Source: Anaerococcus mediterraneensis
GTDB taxonomy: Bacteria > Bacillota > Clostridia > Tissierellales > Peptoniphilaceae
Direction: 5' to 3'
NCBI RefSeq assembly: GCF_900128415.1
Contig: NZ_LT635772.1
Span: 1,674,001 to 1,738,000 of the forward strand
Length of the DNA stretch: 64,000 nt
Shown here one piece after another: positions 16,354 to 26,001 of this stretch. The first letter of the stretch is position 1. Each line of letters starts with the position of its first letter. A program made the translations under genes and the position numbers. Below the pieces are notes generated by a model that was given only the letters and a program-made list of their open reading frames with translations, was not told the origin of the DNA and made no database searches.

Positions 16354-16429
16354 TTAGTTCCTCCTTTTAACTTGCACATTCATTACAAAAAAAGACGGCA
16401 GATTTTCTGCCGCCCATAATCTTATCCAA

Positions 16430-16870
16430 TTAATAAATTTTTGCTCCAGCTGGGATGATTTCATCTAGCATGATTAGATTTAATTTTTCTTCTCCTTCGT
16501 AGTCGCATACAGCTGATAAAAGCATACCACAAGACTCCTCACCCATCATTTTTCTAGGTGGAAGGTTAGTAATAGCAAGTAATGTTTTGCCTACTAACTC
16601 TTCTGCACTATAGAAGTTTTTGATTCCTGATAGGATTACCCTATCTTTGCTTGTTCCGTCGTTTAGGGTAAATTTAAGAAGTTTTTTAGATTTAGGAACT
16701 TCTTCGCAGTTTTTAACCTTTACAACCCTAAAGTCTGATTTAGAAAATGTTTCAAAATCAACATCTTCTTCAAATAATGGCTCAACTTTTACTTTTGATA
16801 GGTCAAGTTTTACCTTAGGAACTTCTTGGCTTGTCTTATTTTCTGTCTTTTCAAGACCAAGTGGCTTCAT
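16430..16870 (-). CDS. metG: Detached C-terminal tRNA-binding domain of methionyl-tRNA synthetase
   Basis: The 146-residue frame contains the MetG C-terminal OB-fold: FSKSDFRVVKVKNCEEVP, LLKFTLNDGTSKDRVILSG, NFYSAEELVGKTL and NLPPRKMMGEESCGMLLSA, ending IIPAGAKIY. The catalytic and anticodon-binding parts of MetRS are missing. The frame is open only about 12 codons before its first ATG and then meets the integrase attachment region. It is therefore the 3' end of a chromosomal metG cut off by the adjacent element, or less likely a free-standing tRNA-binding protein. Confidence 0.8.
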   Translation of the reverse strand: MKPLGLEKTENKTSQEVPKVKLDLSKVKVEPLFEEDVDFETFSKSDFRVVKVKNCEEVPKSKKLLKFTLNDGTSKDRVILSGIKNFYSAEELVGKTLLAITNLPPRKMMGEESCGMLLSAVCDYEGEEKLNLIMLDEIIPAGAKIY

Positions 16871-16943
16871 TGTTGGGAAAATCCCCTCTACTTTAGATAA
16901 TTGTCTAAATCTCTATAAAAGTCTATTTTATGGTACTTTTCCA

Positions 16944-17003
16944 TTTACGACAATTTGCTAACTCTCTATAAGTGCCTATAGATTTCTAGCAAATTGTCGT
17001 AAA
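16944..17003. other. Integrase-end attachment region with 17 bp inverted repeat
   Basis: TTTACGACAATTTGCTA (16,944-16,960) is perfectly inverted at 16,987-17,003, and the motif TGTCGTAA recurs three times up to 17,022, ending just beside the integrase stop. Tn916-type integrases bind repeated arm sites next to the element end, so these are probably the arm sites of this element. The core crossover site has not been located. Confidence 0.65.
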
Positions 17004-17026
17004 TTTGTCGTAAGCTGTCGTAAATT

Positions 17027-18262
17027 CTAAAATATAAATTTCATCGCTTTTTCAAATTCTCCCATCTGTTCTATCTTAAAATCTTCTGTTGCATCTACAT
17101 ATATATCCATTGTTGTACTAATATCAGAATGACCTAGAATAGACTGCATTGCTTTTGTATTTATATTTTGTTCATTAAGCCTTGTAGTAAAGGTGTGTCT
17201 GAAAATGTGATTGCTTAAATGTGGAACTAATAGAATATCATTAGAGCTCGATTTATTTTTATCCATTATACTTAAATTACAATCTCTAACAATTCTTCTC
17301 AAAGCTTTATTAAGTGTTCCATTATTGTGAACCTTACCAAATCTATTTAAAAATACAAAGTCTTTAAATCCATCGATTGAATCACAACATTCGATTCCAA
17401 AAGTTTTTTGTAACTCTCTTTCCATAAGAAAAGCATCTTTTACTTTTTGAACCATAGGAATACTTCGCTTACCTGATGCTGTCTTCGGTGTATTAATAGC
17501 ATATCTATTGTTTAATCCTTTACCTTTACTATAATATACCAAAGTCCTATTTACATTTATAAGACCATTATCAAAATCTAGATCGTCCCATTGCAATCCT
17601 GTAACTTCTCCAACTCTCATGCCTGTCCAAAGCATAACAATGAATATTGGATACCATTTTTTATATTCATCACTATTAGATAAATATTCTTCAAATAGCA
17701 CTTGTTCTTCTATTGTCATGGCTTTTTTCTTCGGAGATTCATTTCGATAAGCTACTTTCAATTCCTTCAAAGCATTGTCAGATGGATTAAATCTTATATA
17801 TTCATCATCCACTGCTAATTCTAAAACCTGATGTAAGACAGTATGAACACAATCTATGGTAGAAACCATCAATCCCTGATCTTCCTTTAATCTGTTATAA
17901 AAACTTCTAACATCAGATCTTTTAATATCAGATAGTTTAATGCGACCAAAAGTCGGTTCGACAAATTGTTGATACATATAGATGTAATTTTTAAAGGTAT
18001 TATCTTTTAAACCTCTTTTTACCTTTGTCCATAGCTTAAAAGTATCATTTACAGATAAGCTACTTCCTTCGTTGTTGATTCCATCTATAGTATTGCGTAA
18101 AATATCTAATTCCTTTTCTCTTAATTCTTTTAGAGTTTTCGCATAGATAGATTTTCTACGACCTATTTTGTCTTGCCACTTAAATTCATAAGTGCCATTT
18201 GATCTTTGATATTCACCGTCTTTTAAAACAACCCCTTTACTATCTTTGCGTCTTTTTACCAT
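17027..18262 (-). CDS. int: Tyrosine recombinase (Tn916-type integrase)
   Basis: The 411-residue protein has an arm-binding N-terminal domain (KWQDKIGRRKSIYAKTLKEL), a SAM-like core-binding domain (about residues 65-165) and a catalytic domain with R in WTGMRVGEVTGLQW, HIFRHTFTTRL, GHSDISTT and the nucleophile tyrosine in MDIYVDATEDF. It catalyses integration and excision of the 17-30 kb element with the Xis encoded upstream. GGAGAATTTTT precedes the start. Confidence 0.94.
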   Translation of the reverse strand: MVKRRKDSKGVVLKDGEYQRSNGTYEFKWQDKIGRRKSIYAKTLKELREKELDILRNTIDGINNEGSSLSVNDTFKLWTKVKRGLKDNTFKNYIYMYQQFVEPTFGRIKLSDIKRSDVRSFYNRLKEDQGLMVSTIDCVHTVLHQVLELAVDDEYIRFNPSDNALKELKVAYRNESPKKKAMTIEEQVLFEEYLSNSDEYKKWYPIFIVMLWTGMRVGEVTGLQWDDLDFDNGLINVNRTLVYYSKGKGLNNRYAINTPKTASGKRSIPMVQKVKDAFLMERELQKTFGIECCDSIDGFKDFVFLNRFGKVHNNGTLNKALRRIVRDCNLSIMDKNKSSSNDILLVPHLSNHIFRHTFTTRLNEQNINTKAMQSILGHSDISTTMDIYVDATEDFKIEQMGEFEKAMKFIF

Positions 18263-18339
18263 AAAAATTCTCCTTTTTTGATAAAAGACACGCTATAATT
18301 ATTATACCGCATTAAGCGTGTTTTATATATAGTTTTAGA

Positions 18340-18549
18340 TTAAATAGAGAACTGTCTATTTAAATATTCTTCCATTAACTTTTTCTTAATAAGACGCTTA
18401 CTACCATTAAATAATACAAAATCGCAATCATTTTCATCCGTTAATTGTCTAACTTTATCTTGACCAATATTAAAATATTCAGATGCTTCTTTTAATGTTA
18501 GAAATGCTTTCTCAGAAACACGAACACCTTTTATATTTTCGTTAATCAT
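18340..18549 (-). CDS. xis: Excisionase (Tn916 Xis-like)
   Basis: The start at 18549 is supported by GGAGG 5 nt upstream; the product (69 aa) is a winged-helix DNA-binding protein with LTLKEASEYFNIGQDKVRQL and a C-terminal KRLIKKKLMEEYL, close in length and layout to Tn916 Xis. It directs the integrase towards excision. It precedes int on the same strand by 77 nt. Confidence 0.88.
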   Translation of the reverse strand: MINENIKGVRVSEKAFLTLKEASEYFNIGQDKVRQLTDENDCDFVLFNGSKRLIKKKLMEEYLNRQFSI

Positions 18550-18984
18550 AAATCCTCCAAATAATATATTTAAAATATTTATTTTAATATTTTTAAAGTT
18601 TTTTGACATTGACAAGTGCCTTGGATTAGCAACATAGGAATCTCACCTCCGCCTCTGTTCAGGATGAGCCGGCTTCAACCTTAGAAGTATCATTATCCTC
18701 ATTTTCTTCATAGCGAATAGGGTATCCCTCCCTATGTTCAAACTCTTACTTATCGCTCCCTTTCTTCTTCCCTTGCTTTTTGCTTAGCAGTACTTGTTTT
18801 ACCGAATTATTCAGCAGAAAGATCTTGGCGGATAGGTTATTACGCTCCAAAAATGATTAATGTCTTGTCTTGGTCTATTCAATTGTTAAGGTTCAAATAT
18901 TATTTAGATTGCTTTTAAAATAGAAAGAGGACAAAACTCCCCTCACTTTATAAAGGAAAATTTGCCCTCTTTGGTAACCAGAAA
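18550..18984. other. Noncoding region between sigma-like gene and xis
   Basis: No open frame with a ribosome site is seen on either strand in this 435 nt stretch. It contains a terminator (18,924-18,972) and several short GC-richer tracts. Its position matches the long noncoding leader upstream of xis in the Tn916-type element at 36,725-37,180, so a regulatory transcript leader is plausible. Confidence 0.5.
18924..18972. terminator. Terminator after the sigma-factor-like gene
   Basis: AAAGAGG and CCTCTTT pair with an inner TTTG/CAAA stem around a loop; the minus-strand 3' side continues into CTATTTT. It lies just past the stop of the sigma-like frame. Confidence 0.65.
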
Positions 18985-19395
18985 TTATATTTCTTCTATA
19001 AATTTCTTTAGTTTTTCTAAAATCTTATCTCGTCTTTTTATTAAAGCAGGATGTGATATATTTTGAGTCTTTGCTACTGCACGAAGTGTTTCATCATTGA
19101 AATATAATCTTTCAATTATTTCCCGTTCATCTTTATTTAACCTTGACATTGCATTTCTTAGTGCTTCAATCATCATTTGTGTAGCTATAACTTTTTCAAC
19201 ATCAACAGTTTTATCTTCTAGATTATCTTCAAAATTCCCATCGTGATTTAGAGACGAAAAAAAGAGCAGGTGGTTTTTTCTTGTCCACCTGCTCTAAATA
19301 CTTTTCGTGTTCTTTTTCTCGCCAGTAGACTTTATAAATATCTTCACTGACTTTTACCTTTTGCCCTCTGACATAAAGGTAATACTCTTTTGCCA
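18985..19395 (-). pseudogene. Sigma-70-like regulator of the element, split by a +1 T-run frameshift
   Basis: ATG 19395 (GGAGGAAACTTT upstream) opens MAKEYYLYVRGQKVKVSEDI and reads to KKPPALFF, then runs out of frame at a run of seven T on the minus strand (19,257-19,263). Reading with six T continues as SSLNHDGNFEDN and on to a region-4 helix-turn-helix (ETLRAVAKTQNISHPALIKR) ending at 18,985. The full product would be about 136 aa and matches the small sigma-like regulators of Firmicute conjugative elements. A terminator-like hairpin sits just before the T run. Confidence 0.78.
19264..19294 (-). promoter_or_regulatory. Terminator-like hairpin inside the sigma-like gene
   Basis: GAGCAGGTGG and CCACCTGCTC form a perfect 10 bp stem with an 11 nt A-rich loop, followed on the minus strand directly by seven T. 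This is the shape of an intrinsic terminator, yet it lies inside the coding region at the point where the frame changes. Confidence 0.75.
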
Positions 19396-19715
19396 TAAAG
19401 TTTCCTCCATTTCTTTTTTGTCTATTTGTTTTTCAGACAAAAAAGGAGGACTCCTGCATCTTGGCATAAGAAGTCCTCTGAAATGAAAGAAATCCGTTCT
19501 TTCTTTTACTATATTTAATTGTTTAGACGAGAAAATGTAAAGACAGACAACTACAAGAATTATAGAAAAAAGGAGTATTTTTATTCCATTTCAATTCTAC
19601 AAGGTAACTTATACACTTGTTCATCTCCCTTTCCCTCCGTTCATTATAGATAAATAGCATCCATACCTACAGCCTCTTTTGATTATTTTCGCTTTTATAT
19701 CAAATGTCCTTGTAT
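19396..19715. other. Intergenic region downstream of the MATE gene
   Basis: This 320 nt stretch holds the probable end of the cargo transcript (terminator at 19,446-19,478), a possible 33-codon frame on the minus strand (ATG near 19,622) with no recognisable product, and the ribosome site of the sigma-like gene. I see no other gene. Confidence 0.5.
19446..19478. terminator. Terminator of the cargo operon
   Basis: GAGGACT and AGTCCTC form a 7 bp stem, followed on the minus strand by CTTTTTTG. It lies about 240 nt past the MATE stop, so it probably ends the transport operon and isolates the sigma-like gene. Confidence 0.6.
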
Positions 19716-21065
19716 TTATGCTTTGTCTTTTCCCATTTTCCTAAGTCCATTAAGCATTAAAAACAGTCCCAACATAATCATACTAAAATCTACGATAGGT
19801 TCTGTCCACCAAACTGCTGACGCTCCAAATGCCTTTGGAAATAGTAATATTGCAGGAATAAATAAAACTAACTGTCTAAGCATTACAATCATGCCTGCTT
19901 TTTTTCCATCTCCTATGGATTGGAAAAATGTAAGTGTCATAATCATAATTCCATATAAGATGAATGTTGAATAAAACATCTTAAAGTTTACAACACCAAC
20001 TTCAATAATCTCCCTTCTCACACTGAATAATGATAGTAATTTTTCTGAACAAAACATTGATGGTATCCATGAAGCAGCTGCAAGAATTGTTGCACCATAC
20101 ATAAAAATCTTCATCGTATCTTTTACTCTTCCGTATTGTTTTGCTCCGAAATTAGCTCCAATAACAGGTTGTAAGCCTTGACTCATACCCCACAGTGGAA
20201 TAAAGGAAAACATATATAATCGCATTGTAGCAGACATCAAAATTCCCCAATCATCTCCTCCATACGCAAAGGCTTGCTTAAACAAAAATGTTTGCTGTAC
20301 TGCAAATAAAATTTGCATCATCATTGCTGAACTTCCTATACTGAACATTTCGCTATAAATTGCCTTGTATTTTTGAATTTTATGGATCCCTACAAAAGCA
20401 CTTTTCTTTGAAAAATAGTGGAATGTCAATATTGCTTGTACAATTTGAGATATTACAGTTGCAATAGCTGCACCTTCAATCGCATATTCACCCATCAACT
20501 TCATAAAAATAGGATCTAAAATAATGTTTAATATAGCTCCCGCGCCCATAATCATCATTGATTGCTTTAATGCACCTTCGCCACGCATTGTCATATTTCC
20601 CGCTTGAGCAAAATTCACAAATATAGAGCCAAAGAAAACTATTCTTAAATATCTCACACCAAGTTCTTTAATATTTCCTTTAGCTCCTACCAAATCTAAA
20701 AAATGAGGTGCAAAAACCAAACCCAATATCGTGATAATTACAGAAAAAAATATTACCCAGTAACAAAAATTCCCGAATATTTTATCTGTCGTTTCTTTAT
20801 CGCCCTTTCCGATTGCTCTTGATAGTATTGAGGCACTTCCAACGCCAATCAATGCCGATATTCCTCCATTTATAATCGTTAAGGACATAGACACACTAAT
20901 GGCTGACATAGCATAATCACCAATGAGCCATCCTGCAAACACACCATCCATAAATGGATACAATCCTATGACAATCATCCCGATTATTCCGGGAATTGCC
21001 AACTTAAATAACAGTTCTTTAGGACTTTTGGTTAATAGTTGTGTTTTCATATCTTGTTTTCCCAT
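19716..21065 (-). CDS. MATE-family efflux transporter
   Basis: The start at 21065 is preferred because GGAGGAAG lies 5-7 nt upstream of MGKQDMKTQLL; about 449 residues. Twelve hydrophobic segments in two related halves, PGIIGMIVIGLYPFMDGVFAG near the N terminus (GLY-D-F pattern) and WGMSQGLQPVIGANFGAKQY in the second half are typical of MATE proteins, which export drugs or metabolites using sodium or protons. It is the last gene of the TetR-ECF-ABC operon. Confidence 0.92.
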   Translation of the reverse strand: MGKQDMKTQLLTKSPKELLFKLAIPGIIGMIVIGLYPFMDGVFAGWLIGDYAMSAISVSMSLTIINGGISALIGVGSASILSRAIGKGDKETTDKIFGNFCYWVIFFSVIITILGLVFAPHFLDLVGAKGNIKELGVRYLRIVFFGSIFVNFAQAGNMTMRGEGALKQSMMIMGAGAILNIILDPIFMKLMGEYAIEGAAIATVISQIVQAILTFHYFSKKSAFVGIHKIQKYKAIYSEMFSIGSSAMMMQILFAVQQTFLFKQAFAYGGDDWGILMSATMRLYMFSFIPLWGMSQGLQPVIGANFGAKQYGRVKDTMKIFMYGATILAAASWIPSMFCSEKLLSLFSVRREIIEVGVVNFKMFYSTFILYGIMIMTLTFFQSIGDGKKAGMIVMLRQLVLFIPAILLFPKAFGASAVWWTEPIVDFSMIMLGLFLMLNGLRKMGKDKA

Positions 21066-21101
21066 ATGACTTCCTCCAGTTGTTTTCAATATTTTTATAA
21101 C

Positions 21102-22835
21102 TTATGACAACTGCCACTTTGCTGCCACTTGTCTTGCTTCAACAAATTTTTTGTAGATACCATCAACTTGAATAAGTTCTTCATGTGTACCTTGTTGCGT
21201 TATCTTTCCATTAGCCAAGACAAGAATTTGATTTGCATTTTTTATGGTTTTTAGTCTGTGTGCAATCATTATTACAGTTTTATCTCTTGTAAGTTCTTCC
21301 ATAGCAATCTGTAGTTTATCCTCATTTTCAGGGTCTACATTTGCAGTAGCTTCGTCAAAAATAATAATCGGGGCATTTTTTATCATAGCCCTTGCTATAG
21401 ATATTCTTTGTCTTTCTCCACCAGATAAACTTGCACCTCCCTCTCCTATAACTGTTTCATATTGTTCAGGAAGTTTCATAATAAATTCATGACAACACGC
21501 TTTCTTTGCAGCTTCTATAACTTCCTCATGAGTAGCATCTGGCTTGGCAAACTTTATATTGTTTTCAATAGTGTCTTGAAATAAATAAACATTTTGAAAA
21601 ACCATACTAATTTGTCTCATTAATGACTCCAATGAATATTCTTTAATATTATGTTTACCTATGCTGATTTCTCCTTTCTCTACATCCCAAAATCTCGCTA
21701 TCAAATTACAAAATGTAGTTTTTCCAGCTCCTGAAGCTCCAACTATAGCTGTCATTTGTTTTTGTGGTATCTTGACCGAAATATCATCAAGGATTTTTTT
21801 GCCTGAATATGAAAACTCTACATTATCAAAAGAAATATCGAAAGTAGTAGGCTTTATGTCTTTTCCATCAATATCCATCTGTGGAAATTCCTCTAACTTC
21901 TTTGTTTGTTCAATAGATCCACTAACAACTCTGAGAGAGGTTGTTGCACTTCCTGCCAATTTTATTTGAGAAAAAGCAAGAAAAGAAATTATAATCGTCA
22001 TAACTGTATTTAAGAATGAAAGTTCTCCATTAATATAAAAGAAAATACCTGCACCTATTATCAAAATGCTAAACAAATCCAAAAGAATATTTTGCAAAAT
22101 CGTATAAGGTGTAAACAGTTTTTCACAATCAAGATTTATTTTTCTACTATTTTCAATAGCATCTCTGACTTTTTCATCTCCTTTCCCTGTTAAATTGAAG
22201 GATTTTATAACAGCCATTCCACCTATTTGTTCTAAAATAGTGTCAACTAATTTTGCCGATGCCACTTGTCTTTTAGGAAGAACATTTCTTGACTTGTTTT
22301 CCATTTTTGAAAGAATTAATAAGTACAACAAGCATCCAATTGTAACAATAAGACCGATCCTCCATTCAAAAGCCAAAATCATTATTGTAAAAATTATTGT
22401 GTTAATAAAACCAGATAAGGTATTTACCATAACCATTGCCGCAGTATTTTCTACATCTTCCAAAACAGTTGTAGAAATTCCAACGATTTCACCAATATTA
22501 TTTTCATTAAAGAATCCCATAGGTATTTTTTTGAGCATTTCACCTATTGCAACTCTTTTATTTGCCACCATAAAATAACTTGCATGGCATTGCTGTAACT
22601 GTGAATAATAATTTGCAACACTTCTGCCAACTATGCTTATAACAAGAAGTATCAAAGCAATCCATGCAGGTGTCATACTCATATCTTTTTCAACAATAGC
22701 TTTAACAATAATGTATATTGCACTGATTTGGAGCATGTGAAAAATTGCAAACAAGAAACTTACCCATATAGAATGGTATACATTTTTCTTCTCATCACCT
22801 GAGAAGTCTAAAATTTTCTTTAAGGCACTTATCAT
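21102..22835 (-). CDS. ABC exporter half-subunit (membrane plus ATPase domains)
   Basis: The 577-residue protein has six membrane segments (residues 1-300) and an ATPase domain with Walker A VGASGAGKTTF, Q-loop SMVFQNVYLF, signature LSGGERQRISIARAM, Walker B IIIFDEAT and H-loop IAHRLKT. It overlaps the preceding half-transporter by 4 nt, so the pair probably forms a heterodimer, as in YbtP/YbtQ- or IrtAB-like exporters and importers. Linkage to ECF genes suggests both handle the same metabolite. Confidence 0.92.
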   Translation of the reverse strand: MISALKKILDFSGDEKKNVYHSIWVSFLFAIFHMLQISAIYIIVKAIVEKDMSMTPAWIALILLVISIVGRSVANYYSQLQQCHASYFMVANKRVAIGEMLKKIPMGFFNENNIGEIVGISTTVLEDVENTAAMVMVNTLSGFINTIIFTIMILAFEWRIGLIVTIGCLLYLLILSKMENKSRNVLPKRQVASAKLVDTILEQIGGMAVIKSFNLTGKGDEKVRDAIENSRKINLDCEKLFTPYTILQNILLDLFSILIIGAGIFFYINGELSFLNTVMTIIISFLAFSQIKLAGSATTSLRVVSGSIEQTKKLEEFPQMDIDGKDIKPTTFDISFDNVEFSYSGKKILDDISVKIPQKQMTAIVGASGAGKTTFCNLIARFWDVEKGEISIGKHNIKEYSLESLMRQISMVFQNVYLFQDTIENNIKFAKPDATHEEVIEAAKKACCHEFIMKLPEQYETVIGEGGASLSGGERQRISIARAMIKNAPIIIFDEATANVDPENEDKLQIAMEELTRDKTVIMIAHRLKTIKNANQILVLANGKITQQGTHEELIQVDGIYKKFVEARQVAAKWQLS

Positions 22836-24574
22836 TTTATTTCACCATCCTTTACTCCAATATGGGCATTCCACATCTTTTGGTATAACTCAGAATCTTC
22901 CATAAGTTCTTCATGCTTACCATGTGAAACAAGCTCTCCATTCTCAATTAAGAATATTTGTTCTGCATCTGTTATAGTTGATAACCTATGAGCAATAATA
23001 ATCACCGTTTTATCTTTTATAAGCTTTGATAAAGCTTGCTTTATAATCACTTCATTTTCAGGATCTATATATGAAGTAGCTTCATCAAGTATTACAATAG
23101 GTGCATTTTTGAGCATTGCTCTTGCAATTGATATTCTTTGTCTTTCTCCACCAGAAACATGGCTCCCACTACTTCCGACAACCGTATCGTAACCATGTTC
23201 CATTTTCATAATAAAATCATGACAACCCGATTTCTTAGCAATGTCTTCTACTTCTTTATCACTGGCACTTGGATTGCCCATTCTTATATTCTCCCTAATA
23301 CTTTCGTTGAACAAAAAATTATCCTGAGAAACAAAGGCGGTCAAACTATATAATTGCTTTAATGGAATTTCCTTAAGATTGTGTCCACCAATATTTATAT
23401 TTCCTTCCATGCTATCCCAATATCCAGCTATTAATTTTGCTAAAGTTGACTTGCCACTTCCACTTGGTCCAACAAAAGCCACTGTTGTACCTTCTTTTAT
23501 GTTTAGGGATATTCCATGAAGAATTTCTTTTTCTTCTTCATATCCAAACTTTACATTTTGTAAATCAATATTATATTGCTGGATAGTCACTTCTCTATCA
23601 GAATGCTTTTGTTCTTTTCCTTCTAAAATTAAGTTAATAGAATTTGCAATAGTCCCTATCTTAGCAAGACCATCAACAAAATTGATTGTTTCAAGTAAAG
23701 GTCCTGCAATACCTAAAGATAGAATAATTGCAGATATAAATACTTCTGCACTTAAACTGCCGCTAATGTAGAAATACCAACCAAATGGAAGCACTGTGAT
23801 CATTGTAGTAGGAGATATGTTTTTAGATAAAGATACAGGTAACTGACAGCTCTTCATCCATTCATAAAAGTATCTTGCATTTGCAATGACTTTATCTTTG
23901 TACTTTGCGTACAATCTCTTGTCTTGATTAAATGTTTTTATCACTTCTATTCCATTAACATACTCAATAATTGCAGAATTCATTTCTCGATTTACCTTTA
24001 CAGATCCTTCATATTGAACAGCATAATTTTTCATTACGAGTCCCATAAAAAGCATCCCCACAGGAATGGATACTAATGATAAAAGAGCCATTCTCCAATC
24101 AAGAAATAATAAGTAAATAAATATACTCAAAGAACCTAAGAGATTCGATGTCATTTCAGGCAACAGGTGAGCGAGCGGTTTCTCCATACTTTCAACCTGA
24201 TCCACTATAATCTGCTTAAAGTTTCCGCTTGGAACAGAGATTATTTCTCCTAACGGCATCTTCGGAAGTTTATCAATCATTCTCAAGCGAATATCTTTCA
24301 ATACACTAAAAGTCGCTTTATGAGATACAGATAACGCCGTAGAGTATAAAACAGATTTTAAAATATAAGATAACAGACCTATTCCCATCCATAAAAAATA
24401 GACCTTGAAATCTGCAATTCCATTTAATAAATAGACTAAAATACGGCTTGCAGCAATGTATGGAACAATTCCGGCAATAACACCGATACTTGCTATAAAT
24501 ACAGATGTTTTTAACTTTGAATGTTCCTTATATGCAAGCTCCCACAATATTACAGCAGGACTTTTTTCTTTCAT
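22832..24574 (-). CDS. ABC exporter half-subunit, partner of the following gene
   Basis: The 580-residue protein has a type IV transmembrane domain and an ATPase with Walker A VGPSGSGKSTLAKL, Q-loop AFVSQDNFLF, signature VSGGERQRISIARAM, Walker B IVILDEATSY and H-loop IAHRLST. Both halves have complete catalytic motifs. GGAGGTGTTAA precedes the ATG. It lies between the ECF ATPase gene and its partner. Confidence 0.92.
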   Translation of the reverse strand: MKEKSPAVILWELAYKEHSKLKTSVFIASIGVIAGIVPYIAASRILVYLLNGIADFKVYFLWMGIGLLSYILKSVLYSTALSVSHKATFSVLKDIRLRMIDKLPKMPLGEIISVPSGNFKQIIVDQVESMEKPLAHLLPEMTSNLLGSLSIFIYLLFLDWRMALLSLVSIPVGMLFMGLVMKNYAVQYEGSVKVNREMNSAIIEYVNGIEVIKTFNQDKRLYAKYKDKVIANARYFYEWMKSCQLPVSLSKNISPTTMITVLPFGWYFYISGSLSAEVFISAIILSLGIAGPLLETINFVDGLAKIGTIANSINLILEGKEQKHSDREVTIQQYNIDLQNVKFGYEEEKEILHGISLNIKEGTTVAFVGPSGSGKSTLAKLIAGYWDSMEGNINIGGHNLKEIPLKQLYSLTAFVSQDNFLFNESIRENIRMGNPSASDKEVEDIAKKSGCHDFIMKMEHGYDTVVGSSGSHVSGGERQRISIARAMLKNAPIVILDEATSYIDPENEVIIKQALSKLIKDKTVIIIAHRLSTITDAEQIFLIENGELVSHGKHEELMEDSELYQKMWNAHIGVKDGEIK

Positions 24575-24609
24575 AATTTAACACCTCCATAATTGTATCC
24601 ATTTTCATT

Positions 24610-26001
24610 TTATTTTAGAAATTCATATATTGTACCATCACAGTGTTTTATAAATTCAAAATCGTGTGTAATAATTATAATGAGTTTTCCTTCTCTCTCC
24701 ATATCGTGTAGGAAATTAATTAATGTATTCATCTGTGGTTTACATAATCCACTTGTAGGCTCATCTAAGATAATAATAGGTTTATTACTAAGCCTTGCTA
24801 TAGCAATCAACAATCTTTGCTTCTCTCCTCCCGATAAACTTTGAGGATGTTTTTCAAGCTTTGATAATAATCCCATCTTTTCTAACATTTTTTCATTTAG
24901 GCTTTTATCTTCACTTACTGTTGATACTTCCGATAATACACTTTCTGTAAAAAGCTGGGAGCTAGGATCTTGCATTACCATAAAAATTTCTTTATTTTGT
25001 TTTGTAACTTTTTTTTGATTAACAAATACATCTCCGTGACCTTTTGTAGTACCGGTCAATAATTTAATGAAAGTACTTTTCCCTATTCCATTTTTTCCAA
25101 TGATAAAATTTACTCCCTTATTAAAGGAAATACTAAAGTCAAAAATTTTATTCTTTTCATATTTTTTCTTAAAATTATGACATGATAAATCTCCATTGCT
25201 AAAATTATTTTTATCATCCAATAAATTCACTTTATAATATTTATTAATCTCTAAATCACTTTTCTCTATTTTATTAAATGTTCTAAGTCCATATCCTTCT
25301 GCAATAGCATTCAAATTATAATCATTTAAATCTTCTTTTTCGTATGAAATTAAAGACTCATTATCAATAATACAGAGCCTATCCATTATATCTTTTAAAT
25401 AAAATAATCTATGTTCCACAACAATTATTATCTTATTTAATTCTTTTAATTTCACTAAGGCTTCTTTTAACCTTTCTATAGATTCATTATCTAATGATGA
25501 AGATGGTTCATCTAATAAAATAATATCATTTTCAGAAATTGCACAAGCTGCAAGTGCTATCATTTGCTTTTCTCCACCAGATAAATCAAATATATTTTTG
25601 TCTAATAAGTATTCTATATTTAAGAGTTTTGAGTATTTCTTTATTCTATTGATTATCTCTGACTTGTCAGTATTTCTATTTTCTAGCTGAAAGGCTAACT
25701 CCTCAGTGGAATTCATACAGTAAAATTGAGATTTTGGATTTTGAAATACATTTGAAATAATACATGATCTTTCAAATATATTTTTACTAAGTAAATCTAG
25801 GCTGTTATATTTTATTTCTCCATTAATATTAGCATCAAGGTATTCAGGTATTACTCCATTAATTGCTTTTAATAGTGTGCTTTTTCCACATCCAGAATGT
25901 CCTGTAATAACTGTAATTTCACCAGCTTTACATTCAAAATTTAGATTTTTTAAGATATTTTCATCATCAAAAGATAAATCAAGCTTTCTTATTTTAAGCA
26001 T
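24610..26001 (-). CDS. Fused double ATPase of an ECF transporter
   Basis: Two ABC domains lie in one 463-residue chain: the first with GHSGCGKSTLLKAI, FDLSGGEKQMIAL and IILLDEPSSSLD; the second with GKNGIGKSTFIKLL, SLSGGEKQRLLIAI and IIILDEPTSGL. Fused EcfA-EcfA' proteins energise vitamin or metal ECF uptake systems. It overlaps the EcfT gene by 8 nt. Confidence 0.92.
   Translation of the reverse strand: MLKIRKLDLSFDDENILKNLNFECKAGEITVITGHSGCGKSTLLKAINGVIPEYLDANINGEIKYNSLDLLSKNIFERSCIISNVFQNPKSQFYCMNSTEELAFQLENRNTDKSEIINRIKKYSKLLNIEYLLDKNIFDLSGGEKQMIALAACAISENDIILLDEPSSSLDNESIERLKEALVKLKELNKIIIVVEHRLFYLKDIMDRLCIIDNESLISYEKEDLNDYNLNAIAEGYGLRTFNKIEKSDLEINKYYKVNLLDDKNNFSNGDLSCHNFKKKYEKNKIFDFSISFNKGVNFIIGKNGIGKSTFIKLLTGTTKGHGDVFVNQKKVTKQNKEIFMVMQDPSSQLFTESVLSEVSTVSEDKSLNEKMLEKMGLLSKLEKHPQSLSGGEKQRLLIAIARLSNKPIIILDEPTSGLCKPQMNTLINFLHDMEREGKLIIIITHDFEFIKHCDGTIYEFLK

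Noticed and set aside
16430..16870. A free-standing CsaA-like tRNA-binding chaperone.
   Set aside because: The sequence runs into the start from an open but foreign upstream region beside an integrase site and matches the MetRS C terminus in layout; a detached metG end is simpler.
24593..24844. Plus-strand frames inside the ECF and ABC genes, and similar frames opposite Tn916 genes.
   Set aside because: They lack ribosome sites and recognisable domains and lie opposite well-supported genes; codon shadowing explains them.
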